Below, piece by piece: positions 1 to 11,883 of a stretch of 64,000 nt of DNA. The notes beneath the pieces were generated by a model. That model made no database searches. It was not told where the DNA came from and saw only the letters and a program-made list of their open reading frames with translations. This DNA comes from Echinostoma caproni (lineage: Eukaryota; Platyhelminthes; Trematoda; Plagiorchiida; Echinostomatidae). The stretch is from NCBI GenBank assembly GCA_900618425.1, contig UZAN01039750.1, positions 32,192-96,191 of the forward strand, given 5' to 3'. How positions within the stretch are numbered: position 1 is the first letter of the stretch; each line of letters starts with the position of its first letter. The position numbers were made by a program, and so were the translations under genes.

Positions 1-740
1 GGTGGGCAACAACGGAGCTTGACGCAGCTCTATTCTCATCATGTGTGAGCGAAGATGAACTATGCTCTATGATATAACAAGATAACCTTGTCATTCGATC
101 TACACAAGTACACTTGAAACGACAAACGACTATAGACAGCTTATCTTTGTTGTGACATCGGAAGTTTGGTAACCTAGAGGACACGCTTAGCTTACTGGTA
201 TTTAAGCCGGATTTCAATGCAGCTGATAAGAATCTACTGAAGCTGTCAGTGGTGGTACTTCTTATGAATGGAAGTTTCATGAAAAGAACGTTTTCCTCCA
301 GCGGCAGTGGTTTTGTTGGTTTATTCTGTTCAGTCCAGTTATGATCCATAAACTTCCCAGGATACCCATTTCCTAGTGATCTCCGAAACTATTTCAAGTT
401 CGTCCTTCAGAATATCTTCCGAAAGGGGATAAAAAAGGAATGTACCGAAAGCATGCTTTCACCTATTTTGAGTGCTCTCAAACTCCTTAAGGATGAGAGT
501 ACCTTGTCACTCTGGCAAGCTATCTCCAAACAATCAGTCTTTACTTCCCTTGTGGTATTTCATCTTATTTGAGGCTCCATCGTAGCATACTTAAATGATA
601 TGAATGTGTTTTTACTCTCCCAAAATTTCACTACTCTGATGGCTGCTCAATGATCAACTCTACTCCCATCTCAAGAGTTTCATCTACAAAGTATCTGGAT
701 GTCACAATGAATACCGCTTTACGTTGGTTTCTCCTATTCA
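1..740 (-). pseudogene. Penelope-like retroelement remnant (RT end, connector, GIY-YIG), cut by window edge
   Basis: Read on the minus strand, successive pieces match the order of a Penelope-like polyprotein. A decayed RT catalytic motif RYFVDETL (for RYVDDTL) lies at 696-673. Next is a connector with GNGYPGKF and, near 290-250, the LPF block of the RT-endonuclease linker (VLFMKLPFIR). Last is a GIY-YIG-type region with VCRFKCTC and IIEHS in the leftmost 130 bases, open to the window edge. Stops (for example after LIIEQPSE) and frame changes show it is dead. The element family copies itself by target-primed reverse transcription. It lies downstream of the BMP gene in the same orientation. The 5' limit near 740 is approximate. 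Confidence 0.72.
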
Positions 741-2035
741 GGATTTGGGTAGGACACATTCATATTATTAGACCAAGTTTGGAGATAAACAAGCACTTGT
801 TATTTCATTCATGCACAAATCAGTTCTAACCATTTTATTTTACTGCTCCCTCATTACCTTCCCTGGTTTGTTCAAGAGAGGCTTCCAGAGACTACACTGC
901 TGTTTAGCTGTCAAAAGTCCTGTCTCACTCAGTCCAATTGACCCTATCATCAAATTGTTACGTGATCATCACACAGTTTGCAAACGAGATTCACACTGAG
1001 ACTGTACCTCCACGGAGTGCTATTCCCCTTCCTTTTAACTGACAATCAACAGTACTATCCGCATACACGGTTATTAGCTCTTACGTATACGTTCATCGTG
1101 ATTATCCGAAATCGTTTCAGATAGTATATTGGCTAGTAGGGTGAAAGTCACAGATGAATCTCTTAAGACCTGTTGTGGTTATTACTCTCCATCCATGTTC
1201 CTTTTTTGCTTTATATATTTAGTAGAAACAGTCAATGACCTTCCCAGCACATTTTTTGACTGGAATGTTAGTTTTCGCCTCACAGGAATCCAATTAAGAA
1301 AAAAACTAACACATGCATCCATTCGGTTTTATCAATTGTTTCTAAAGTGTCACGTCGTACCTAGAACGTTCCTGAAGTGTGCAACACTCATACAATTACC
1401 ATCCGGTACTCAGATTCATAATGTGGTAGAAGAGAAATTGGTTATATTCGCCGCAACTTCCTGAGCTGCCAAACATAAATATCATATATACATATCATCT
1501 CCGGTTATGTAGGTTTAGACCTTATTCAGTAAGATCTAAATAGGCTTTGTTCGGATGAAGCTGTCTTATTAGGTTCTTACCATCCACCCCCACCCCGCTC
1601 TTCAACTCGGGGGGAAAACGTTCTTTGTTCAAACTCTTCCATATTTTCTTACTTTTCAGATAAATGTCTTTAATATTCAAATATCTAAACACAGTTTTAT
1701 CTACAATTCGTACTGTGCATACAGAAAGCTTTGGTAATAGTGCTTGATTAGCAATTAGGACGATTTTAAATAATTTATCAACACAAAGATCANTTACAAC
1801 TATTTCTCACAGAACCCAAAATAAGAGCACGACAATGTGAGAAGAGATAACACGATCAGCGAGTGACGCATCGTAGGAAACAATGAACGCTTCCTAGCGT
1901 TCTAGTTTACACTCTGGTTACTCTGTGCACAAAGAATTTCATGAAGCCCGTATCTAATTAGGTAATTACCGGGTTTCGCTTCATTTGTTATTGGATACAA
2001 AATTAAGAGAAATAGAAAAAGGTTTGCTGCCGAGT
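741..2035. other. No recognisable gene
   Basis: Intergenic-looking sequence between the left-edge retroelement and the first SINE-like segment. The longest open frame (1129-1464, plus, 111 codons) has no motif I recognise and starts with a non-ATG codon. A single N at 1793 marks an assembly ambiguity. Confidence 0.6.
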
Positions 2036-2115
2036 GAAGGTCGCCAAACAAGGAAAAAGTGGGAGTACTGGTAATGGGGTTCGAACTCAACCTGTAGATC
2101 ATCGTAACGAGGACC
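2036..2115 (-). repeat. tRNA-derived SINE-like segment
   Basis: The minus strand carries a B-box-like GAGTTCGAACCCC (2088-2076), as in RNA polymerase III internal promoters. The A-box half is not clear. Probably a degraded SINE. Confidence 0.35.
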
Positions 2116-2839
2116 TTCCTGGTTCAGATACAACCACCTGAACAAAGTCGTGGTGGCTGCTTTGGATATTTTGAAAAGTCAAAACTACAATGAAACACAC
2201 AGAGAAGACCTAATGAACAGATGATAATGGCATCATATTGATGATGTTGATGATGATGACCTGATGGATCATGATGATGACTCGATTGTATGCGTGACTT
2301 ATGAAACTTACTTGGGGAGTGCCTACCCATATTCGTATTATAACCACAAACCCTCCGGGGCGTCTACGCACTGATTACTACTCAAGCTCTTAATCAGTTT
2401 ACCACTTTAATTCTACGGTTGATTTGCTTTTAGTCATCCGCACTTCTAACACCAGTGTAGTACTAAACCGATGGAAGAATTTTCACATATCTACATTACG
2501 TCCAAGAGGGAGATGATGAGGTGTAGATAAAACAACAACAACGTTTGTAACCCCCTAGGTGTTTGCGATATCTTCACCTCTGAAGGTAACAAACTAAAAC
2601 ATTTTGAATGATGAAACAATAGGCTGTAGTAAAAGAAATCAATACGAGNACGAGAGTATAATTATTCAACCGATTAAAATGAATTTTTGATCCGAAGTAT
2701 GAAATCACACCGAAACAAAAGGATAGCGCTTCTCTGCAACGCGTTGTATTTACATTTCCTTTTCGGAACCGCTGCAAACTGTAAGGATTATCCTCCAAGA
2801 GGGTGCAGAGTGTATTGTGGTTTATAGAGAGCCATTCTC

Positions 2840-3064
2840 TTTTTCGAGAGGCTTCTGGTTCATTCTTTTCTTTCTTTCTTCTTTTTCATTTCACTTCCTT
2901 TTATTGAATGTAGAAAAATACAATTTTTCAGGAAGGGGGAAGAGGCCAATCGAAGGGCTGCCATACGATACACAAATGGAGAAAGACAGGCGGTGGTGGT
3001 GGGATTCGAACACTCGTCCTCCGGGGCGATAATTTGGTGACTTTACCACCGAGCCACCACCGCC
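2840..3064 (-). repeat. tRNA-derived SINE, family 1, full copy
   Basis: On the minus strand it starts near 3064 with a GGTGGTGG head. A-box TGGCTCGGTGG is at 3056-3046 and B-box GTTCGAATCCC at 3011-3001. The body includes GTATGGCAGCCCTTCGATTG and CCCCCTTCCTGAAA, then an A/G-rich tail to about 2840. Body and tail recur at 13860-14033, 20895-20985 (partial) and, more diverged, at 55283-55450. Spacing of the boxes (about 35 nt) is tRNA-like. Transcription by Pol III and mobilisation by a partner reverse transcriptase are family knowledge, not shown here. Confidence 0.75.
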
Positions 3065-3069
3065 GATTT

Positions 3070-5360
3070 ACATACTCTCAAATTGTTAGTAGCTTTTGGA
3101 TCCGAGTGATCCAAAGTTCCTTGATTAGGTTGAGATCTAGACTGCATGCAGATCACGCCACAACTTTAACACCGTGAAGTAATGAACAACTGTTGATTGA
3201 ATGTGAGTTGTAAACCTCGATATTATTCTGATGGAATACGTTTTCCTTCTAACTATTCAAAACCACTAACGTACGTATTAGAATATTGAACCTTATACAT
3301 AACCGCGGGGTTGCTCGGAAATAGACTGCAAACTGTACCCTATACCATTAGCTAACTTCTAGGATTGCTCTGTAGACTGATATGCTGTTGACGCTTTACT
3401 AAGTCAAATCTGTGGTAGTTCCATGCAACTGGTCCTTCCCAGTAAATTTCTTCACATCGCTGAAGGAGAAACATTTCCATTCGTCTAACCATGTAACATG
3501 AGATTCAGTATACGAGAAACGGGCCTCCAGTTCAGGTGTTTTGGGTGATATTATTTTCTCATGGTCCCATTCACGTTGCGTCCCCCAAAGTTTGTTGCAT
3601 TGTGTGATTTGAAACACCTAATCTGTGAAGGGGTTTAATTTCTGGGGTATTAGTTATAAGAGAGGAAGGGAAATGTATAAACTTGCTATATTTTCCATCT
3701 CTGAAAATTCGAGGGGTGCTGTCTAATCATTTTCCTTTCGCTTGTGCTATGATCACTAAAAACACTACGACACAGTAGGCTTAAATTGGTGGTATTCATC
3801 GGCTGCCTCGCGTATGCTGTACTCACTCTTACTCAATAGCTGAGGTTTCGTCCAACAGGCCAGTACTGAATCTAGTCCGCTTGATTTGAGGCTGGTTGTT
3901 GAAATTCAACTTCATTGAGGACTGTCCATCAAACTTAAACGTTTGCGCTTTCCTTGTGTCGGCTTTCTGTCATTATCTTATTCACACATCCAGGTTCGGA
4001 TACAGAGGTCATTCGCCGAAAGATTCCAAAAGTGCATCAAGGGTGCGCTGTGGAATGACTGCATTGTTCCAGTTAAACTGAATCCGATGGAAGAGGGTTT
4101 ATACAAATGGCTGCAGTATTGTTTCGCAATTAGGAGCATGTTTTTTGGTAAAATCCAGGAAGTAGGCATTCCGCCATTAGGCTTCTTACTTGAATACGCT
4201 ATGGGTACCGCGAAATGCCTGTTATATTACACTCAAAACTAAAAGTGCTATGAAAACCCGCCGATGAGGGTACAGAGCTTGTGTTAAGGGAAGTATTCAA
4301 CAGTACAATCTGAAATATGTGCAGTTGCAAGTGATTAATTTAGTGTTTGAGCTGAATTGTACCCTTCCGCCTGAAATACAGGCTTCACCACAAAACCATT
4401 AACAACTACCTACCCTGAAATCTTGACAAACTCCTCCAAATCACAGTATTTACCGTTCAAGGCTTGATCCACCGGAGTGCAGTGATGCATCATGGTATAG
4501 TTCCGTTAAACAATTAAATTACAAAATACCGGATGAATAAATGCTTATGATTTTATGTACTTGTGTTTGCGTATATTAAGATAATTCAGTACTCATAAGT
4601 ATCGTATAGATATGTGTGTGTGCATGTGTGAATGCATGTTTTTGTATTCGTCGTCATTTGTGGTGATATTTATGCTGTCGTTGTTTTTGTATAAGAGCAC
4701 GCACACGCGAAAGCCATTTACAGCAAACCTGGACCGGGGGATCGTGCATCACAAACTGTCAATGAATGGGGACAGAATGAAGGTCTATTTAAATAGTTAT
4801 ATAGGCCAGAGCCTATTCGGAGTCTGAATATGTGGGTGTGGGCGTGAACAAATGGGTACTTGTCCAAATCGAACTTTGATTCGCGAGCTGCTGGGAACAC
4901 GATATCTGTAAAAATGAGTTGATGCTTGTATGATACTCGTCCATTTTCATTCGTAAAAGCAGAACAAAGGATTCAGCTGATGGTCCTCGCAAATATTTCC
5001 AGATTCTTATCGAGAGGAGTTGAGGAAGGACGATGCTGCTTAACAGATAGAGAAAAAACATCAAACGAACAAAACAAAAACAAATGAAAAAGTTAAAACA
5101 AAGATCGGTCTCCACGCGGTGACAATGGGTTTGCTTGATGTGAAATAATTCAACCAAGACGTAAGTTCAGTCGTTTCAAGCACCAACTAGTAAGTAATCA
5201 GTGACAGACGTACTTGAGAAGAAACAATGCGTAAGGTCGGACGGAATCAAAAACAAATTTTCTTTGCTTCCACCTAATGAATAAAATACCGGGGTGAGCG
5301 AATGAAGAAACAGAAAAATCGATGTACATATATGTATGCTTTGATAGCCGAGTAGAACAA
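3070..5360. other. No recognisable gene; 3' flank of the BMP gene
   Basis: Sequence between SINE copy 1 and the putative BMP 3' end. It has short GT-rich microsatellite sequence at about 4612-4640 and nothing coding that I recognise. Several 60-115 codon open frames on both strands overlap one another and carry no domain signature. Confidence 0.6.
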
Positions 5361-5366
5361 TTTAAT
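5361..5366 (-). promoter_or_regulatory. Possible polyadenylation signal (ATTAAA) for the BMP gene
   Basis: Read on the minus strand this hexamer is ATTAAA, the commonest variant of AATAAA, about 173 nt after the ligand stop codon. I saw no AATAAA on the minus strand between 4600 and 5538. A hexamer alone is weak evidence. Confidence 0.3.
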
Positions 5367-5538
5367 CGCGATCAAATGTTATTGAAAAATGATAAATCGC
5401 TGCACTGCAATAATTGAATGGCAACACATGTGCGAACATCACGTTCAGGTGATTGAGCATCCTGGATTAGGCCGAAACCTGGAGGTTTTGGAAATATTTT
5501 GGATGACTAGAAGTAATCCAATCTGCTCAGTGATCGGT

Positions 5539-6143
5539 CTATCGGCACGCACAACTTTCGACGACCATATCTTGGTACACCCGTAAAACCACGTCGCCGT
5601 TTTGTTTGTGATAAAGCAGCGACTGAGAAGACAGTTGATTCGGTACGCAGCATGGGCCGGAAATTCGCGCGGCATCTAGTAAATGCACTAATTGTAATAA
5701 AACTGCATGGTTAGTGGTGTTGTAATGTGTAGATAGGGGAAAAGGACATTGGCCACGACAGTAGCGCGCGTTGTATGCTTGTGGAGCAATAACCCATCCC
5801 GCCCAACCGACAGCATCAAAGTCGATAATTAAATCACGCCGTTGACATGTACTGTCTAAATAATCGTCCCCATTCACCGATGCTGCCGTTCTAGAGTCCT
5901 GGAATCCGTCTGCCGATGATGGCGATGGTGACTCGTACGTGTCTGTGTTTCCAACAGATAAACCTCGACCACGGAAGTTATCCTTCGGTTGACGATACGC
6001 ATTCCGAGAATCGCTATAATAGTATGGATCATTGGTCATGCTTGGCTCTCGCCAGTCCTCAGAACTCGNGAATTCCGTAGTTCAGAATGGAGCATCCGTT
6101 GTAGTCGACGATACCGCTTTTCGAACGAGGCTCCACGTCTGGC
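5539..6143 (-). CDS. dpp: BMP2/4-type ligand, coding exon 3: second furin motif and mature cystine-knot domain
   Basis: Acceptor TATTTCTTAG|GCC at 6144/6143, phase 0; stop TAG at 5541-5539. The 102-residue ligand domain (5847-5542) has all seven canonical cysteines: STC, RYC, GQC, the adjacent pair in GPCCVP (one of which forms the inter-chain bond), and the terminal pair in ESCACR. The C-X-G-X-C knot signature is intact as CRGQC. Conserved blocks are DFDAVGWAGWVIAP, CPFPLSTHYNTTNHA (with the BMP2/4-type N-glycosylation site NTT) and VVLRVYQDMVVESCACR. A second R-X-X-R motif, KRYRR, lies at 6116-6105. The usual GCGCR ending is SCACR here. The reading frame entering from intron 2 and the ligand frame differ by one base at the lone N at 6069, so the assembly is probably missing one base there. 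Confidence 0.96.
5542..5847 (-). other. Mature TGF-beta/BMP cystine-knot domain
   Basis: Sub-feature of coding exon 3. It runs from the first knot cysteine (STCQRRDLIIDF) to the terminal Cys-Arg and is 102 residues, the same length as the BMP2/4 knot region. All seven cysteines are present in the expected order. The tryptophans of GWAGWVIAP, part of the receptor-binding wrist in this family, are kept. Confidence 0.97.
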
Positions 6144-8001
6144 CTAAGAAATATAGTCAAATAAAAAGGATAGAGCACAGGTTACATTTGGAGCACTGCC
6201 TGTCTGTCTTCTATCTCTCTAAAACATTTTAATTGTCTCATTATCTTTTCTTATTCATTCTTGAACATTATCCAATTTGAATAATTTCCGAAATCTTATA
6301 TCTTGAAGAGGTGCGTAATGAAAACGAATGAAAAATATATTTTGACCTCACCAAACGATGAACATCCGATTCAATTAGGTATCAACTGGTTTAATGATTA
6401 TTCATTGCTGTCTGTTCTTGATGCTCAACAAAATCAAATAATATTTGTGAAAACTTCTGTTTTTTCGTTTATCATTCATGCGAATTCCCGGAACTCCAGG
6501 GTTTGCATTTTGCTTCCATCTACAGCCAATAATCTGCGACCGGACATGGTGATCTATTGTTAATTGCATGTGAAAAAGCCTAATTTTGTGCACTATGTCG
6601 TATGAGAATCCTTTCAAGCCCCTCCCCCGCAAAATAGATTTCGATAAACGTTGTTTTATTCCCACTTTAATGAACTTGGCAATCAAATTGTATGTTAGGA
6701 TCAGCGGGTCCCTAAGAAATGGGGAATATTTTCCTCATCAGCTGATTTGGGGAAGGTTTTCTATTGGAACTAGTATATGGCACAGTGTGTTTCTCTTCGA
6801 AGCTGCCGAGTGTTCTAGGTGGTTCGAAGTTTAAATATTGGATGAGCCAATGAATTTGAACCACTTATGAATGGTAACATGAGCAAATATGGAGTGTTTG
6901 GTGTTTTCCCAATATAGGTTAAAGTGGATGAACCGTGCGCCATGCGTGAGGATGAAATCAGAAAAATAATCAATCAAAATCCACTGCACTTACACAACAC
7001 CATTCTTCACACCTGTCTGTGGTTTACAAATTCATATATTATTATTATTTGTAATTGGAACTTTATGCCACTACAAAAACGTGGACTATGCTCATCGTCT
7101 CCGTATCACCGATCCGGTATGCACCCATCAGAATAAGCATAACAGACCAGGGAGCATTTGCCACGCTATTATTTCACCAGAAGATGCTAAAATTCAAATG
7201 ACATTCCGCTGAAAAGATGTGACTGGCTGAGGCATAAGTCAAAGAAAAAAATTTGCTTGCTGGACTGAAATGACTGAATTTTACTTATGTTTTCACCAGG
7301 TATCCCTCTTGGGAACACGGACAGTGTCACAGAAGTTCCCGTTTGAAAACATGAAAAGCAAAGAGGAGGAACGAAGTGAAATTTGGCCATGCTGTTTTGT
7401 GTAGACACCCTGTGGTGCACGAAGGTCATTACACTGCTCAGCTATGCTTTGGCTATCGTAAAAATCTGGGAATCATTTACAGAGACAAGCGGGCTTTTAA
7501 GGCCTTGACAACTACGCTAACAAGCACAATGAGGTGGTGGTGGTGGTGATGGTAGTGAACGGTGCGACAGGTTTAGCGGCTGCACTTCAAAAACACGTTC
7601 ACTATGATACCATCCAACTGAGTTGTTATGTCCAAAAATATCAGGCGATATATTGAGACAGCCGGGTAAAATAAACCAAGAAGAGTAACTACATTTCAAT
7701 GACATTTCTTTAAGGTGATCGCTGTTGCTAAAATTGACCTGAAACTAAGTCAATGGTTAACATTTTGTGCAGTTCTTTGTTCAATATATAACTCGTACAA
7801 GGATATTTGCAACTGCTTTCTTTAGCAGTAGCTTTTAAACCAATGGAAATTGCCTAAAGGTCTCAGAAAAGCTGAGAATTCCGTGCATCATGGAACTGTA
7901 CTTTCTAAGATGTTATAAATTTAGTTATTGAAGGTGTCCAATTGTTCTATCTGTCCTTCTGTTCAAGCCTCTACTCTCACACACATTATTCTATGACTTA
8001 C
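6144..8001 (-). other. BMP gene intron 2
   Basis: A 1858-nt intron between propeptide and ligand exons, GT-AG, phase 0, with a GTAAGT donor and a T-rich acceptor. It contains a short GGT/GAT-rich simple tract near 7531-7555. I see no conserved coding segment or transposon domain in it. Confidence 0.85.
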
Positions 8002-8783
8002 TCTTGTCCGTAGATCCATGATCGCTTCTTTGACCGGTTTATTGTGAAAAGACTTGCTGTTGATCTTTGGTTTCGTAGTAGTTCTCCCCAGTTCAGGTGA
8101 CCTTGTAGGTTGTTCGGGCACCGATCGACGCGTTCGTTTGGACGATTTCAGTAGCACCTGTGGGTCTCGATGAAATGTGAATAGATGCGGAGCCTCGTGC
8201 AACCATTGAGACATGTCAAATCCATTGGCGGAACGTGGATGCAAACGTAATTTGTCAAGTGTTTGTCCACGATCGATGCGGGGAACGAGGCTGCGCAATC
8301 GAACTGTCACATACTTGGTGGGATTTGAATGCATATTCACTTGTTGTAGCATATTCAAAATAGTCGAACTAAGAGGAATATGAAACCAACCGGGAGGAAG
8401 ATGCAGCATTGTGTAGTTGTTCATCCCCAAAGACCATTCACAACTCGGTTCATCCGGTTCAAAAGATCCAACCGTTTCTAAATCCCACGGAATCGATTGA
8501 TCATTTAGATCGTAGTGTAACCACAACGTTATTGGCCAGTAATGTGGATCGATTTTCTGATGACCACAGTGTGCACGAAAACGATCAGATTCTGTCGTAG
8601 AATTCCGGGTTGTGGTAGGTTCATAACGCAAGCGAAGACTGGCTGCGATGAGTTGTTCATTCTCTGGCATTTCAGCTAGACGAAACATTAGACGATGCCC
8701 ATGGAGTTCTGATTCCGGTGGGTGATGCATTAATAATGGTTGGACAAACGGATCCTCCAGAAGCACATGGTCTTGAAAGGTTC
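8002..8783 (-). CDS. dpp: BMP2/4-type ligand, coding exon 2: TGF-beta propeptide and furin site
   Basis: A 782-nt exon of 260 complete codons plus a split glycine. Acceptor: pyrimidine-rich TTTTTTATCAACAG just upstream (AG at 8785-8784). Donor: ACAAGA|GTAAGT at 8002/8001. The translation carries the TGF-beta latency-propeptide core: RLMFRLAEMPENEQLIAASL corresponds to the '[20 protein letters not shown]' segment of BMP2/4. APHLFTFHRDP corresponds to HPLLVTFGHD just before the convertase site. That site is KRTRR|SVPE at about 8136-8125, an R-X-X-R furin motif. The propeptide normally folds around the ligand and controls its secretion and latency. About 45 residues follow the cleavage motif before intron 2, so the linker to the ligand is longer than in vertebrate BMP2/4. 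No stops or frameshifts are seen. Confidence 0.93.
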
Positions 8784-11211
8784 CTGTTGATAAAAAATAC
8801 AAAGAAAGAAAATCAGAATATGTAGTAGATATTTAGATTACCACTAAATTAAGCATTTTCTCTCCACTATCGGTCTTTGTAGTCCATGGTGAAACTTAGC
8901 ATTATTTAGGGAGTAGCTTTAGCTGAAAAAAACCGTTGGACCATATTAACCAAACCGGTAGTTCATAGATAAAGTAAAAGAACTGTTTAGAATTTTTGAT
9001 GTGAGTGATCTCATTCATATTTCGTAATATAGTGTTGTTGTTTCCTTCTCTACAATTTCATTCATTCTCCGCGGGTGAACTACAGTGTAATGCGACAGAG
9101 ACATTTTGTGAAAAACAATAAACAGCATTGAAAAGCTGCTTGCTCATAATTGGGACTCTGCATTCGTTCCCAATTTAAGTGTCTTCACTTTGATTCTAAT
9201 CATGCATACAAGTGCGATAAGCGTTGTAAGACTAACTTATTGACCTTGTTAACAATCCAAATGGAAACTTTGGGGCTAAATGCAAGCTTCTAACCCTCTT
9301 GACGTCTCCTTATCAGTTGTAAGTGGATTCAGTGGCCGATGTATTATGACAATAAAGTCGAAATCCTGGTCTTGCAGATCAAAAGTCGTTCTGTAAAACT
9401 TTGAGCAGAAAATCCTAAATTCCAAATTTTCCACAAACTAAATTAATTATGATTTTCAATGCTACTGAACCTCATTACTAGTGTTCTCCCATCGGTTTCA
9501 CAGAATATGTTCGATCATCAAAACAGCTAATCAAATTCAGTAACATACGATTCAGTAAAATGTACTCTTTGGACTTTTTGTTATTATTTGTTTCAGGACT
9601 AGCCCTCGGGATTTTCATACGAAGAGAACAAAAAAGTAGAGCGTTAGGTGGAAAGCATTCAAATCTCATCGGCACCATTCAGAGCCGATGGTTTTTAAGA
9701 TATTTTTCCCAGCAGTTTATATTTACGAGAATGATAGTATTTTTGGTAGTTGATGTAGAGTTTTCGGGGTCTCGCTAGCAGTGTATACATTCCGTGTTCC
9801 TCATGGAATTCCGAGAGAATTCAATCTGCTCATTCGTGCCCCGAACAAGGTACTTCTGTACTACATTATTGACTGACCTTGGGAGTAAATGTTACATTAA
9901 ATGGCAGTTCATCCCTTTCCGTAATTAGTATTCAACACAAACGCTTTGATTGAAAAGCCGCATAGCTATTCATGAAGCTAGCATACACATGGAAATAATA
10001 TATCCCTCAAATATTCGGACAGTCGGTGCTACACGATCTGCTTTGCAATACTCTTCGATGGATGAATGAGAAACGGCGTTTAGTGCATATTCAGGTCAAC
10101 TGTTTTCCCTGGGATTTTCTACTCACTATCAAATTTTGACTTGAACAGTTGATCGTTAATTTTCACACAAACACAAAGAGAACCCCTGTTTCCCATAGCC
10201 ATCTCATTACAACTATTTGAGTATTTGACATGGTCGCAAGTCTCAATGCTGAACATATTCAGTTAGTCGGAAGCCCTTCTAATAATACCGGAAACACATA
10301 AATAAGAGGATGAAAATGCACGGATCAACTGCCTTTCTGTTGTCTATTAGTGGTCATGAGGTAAACTTTATAACTGGTTCACCTCGGAGATTCGTGCGTT
10401 CCAAGGGGGCTGATGCCACCATTATACCTCATTTTTACCCTAATAGATAGAGACTTTTGTCTGGTCGCTCCTCATGCCTAAAAAACTGCTTGTATATTTG
10501 TCTTTTGGAAGAAATGAAGTAGAATAGTATGTGAAAGACCGATACAAAGCACTGGAAAACTGCTTAATCTTTAGTGGAAATCGTCCACGATATCAACTAT
10601 GATTGTGTTCCTATCGGGACTCGGAGTGAAAGCCCAGATCAGTTCACATAATCAATGACCAGAAAATTAGGGGTTTGGCCTCATGATAGCATTCTTATTA
10701 ACTCCATCCACGTTCATACATACTTTTGCCAACGTATTGATTTTTTCTGTTTCCATAAACGTTTCACACATTGGCTGGTCTATATTGGTGTGCAACCAAC
10801 TATGGTCATTTGATGCGTGCCGGTCAATCTGTTTTACAGGAGTCTAGTATAAGTTGTTCATGATAAGTGCTATCGTAGGTAAGCAGTCAGCTGTATGCTC
10901 TTAAATGGGTACCAATCAGGATATCAGACGAATAGATTACATTTCACCTACGGAAAATAGATGTACTTCCCAAGAGTGGGACAGACAACCAAATACACAT
11001 AAGCATCATACGCAGTGACAAAAGTTTTGATAAAATCAAACAGACTCATCCGAAACATAACTATACAAAGTATGATGATTATGAACATATGAGAGTTTTG
11101 ACTGTTTTCACGATGTTTTTGAGATCACCATCAACTCAGCGCAGTTTGTTAAGCCTCACGTTAGTTTTTCAGGAGTACCGCTCCTTAAATTTCGAAATAT
11201 GCCCATGCGCA

Positions 11212-11883
11212 NNNNNNNNNNNNNNNNNNNNNNNNNNNNNNNNNNNNNNNNNNNNNNNNNNNNNNNNNNNNNNNNNNNNNNNNNNNNNNNNNNNNNNNNN
11301 NNNNNNNNNNNNNNNNNNNNNNNNNNNNNNNNNNNNNNNNNNNNNNNNNNNNNNNNNNNNNNNNNNNNNNNNNNNNNNNNNNNNNNNNNNNNNNNNNNNN
11401 NNNNNNNNNNNNNNNNNNNNNNNNNNNNNNNNNNNNNNNNNNNNNNNNNNNNNNNNNNNNNNNNNNNNNNNNNNNNNNNNNNNNNNNNNNNNNNNNNNNN
11501 NNNNNNNNNNNNNNNNNNNNNNNNNNNNNNNNNNNNNNNNNNNNNNNNNNNNNNNNNNNNNNNNNNNNNNNNNNNNNNNNNNNNNNNNNNNNNNNNNNNN
11601 NNNNNNNNNNNNNNNNNNNNNNNNNNNNNNNNNNNNNNNNNNNNNNNNNNNNNNNNNNNNNNNNNNNNNNNNNNNNNNNNNNNNNNNNNNNNNNNNNNNN
11701 NNNNNNNNNNNNNNNNNNNNNNNNNNNNNNNNNNNNNNNNNNNNNNNNNNNNNNNNNNNNNNNNNNNNNNNNNNNNNNNNNNNNNNNNNNNNNNNNNNNN
11801 NNNNNNNNNNNNNNNNNNNNNNNNNNNNNNNNNNNNNNNNNNNNNNNNNNNNNNNNNNNNNNNNNNNNNNNNNNNNNNNNNNN
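11212..11883. other. Assembly gap (672 N)
   Basis: Run of N inside BMP intron 1. Its right edge falls inside the 3' part of a Penelope-like fragment, so the missing sequence probably includes the end of that element. The gap length may be an estimate. Confidence 0.95.

Noticed and set aside
1585..1615. C/G-rich run as a quadruplex candidate
   Set aside because: Only two runs of three or more G on one strand; does not meet the folding rule.
11212..11883. Possible inverted repeat across the first gap, as at the second
   Set aside because: The sequences on the two sides do not match in either orientation.
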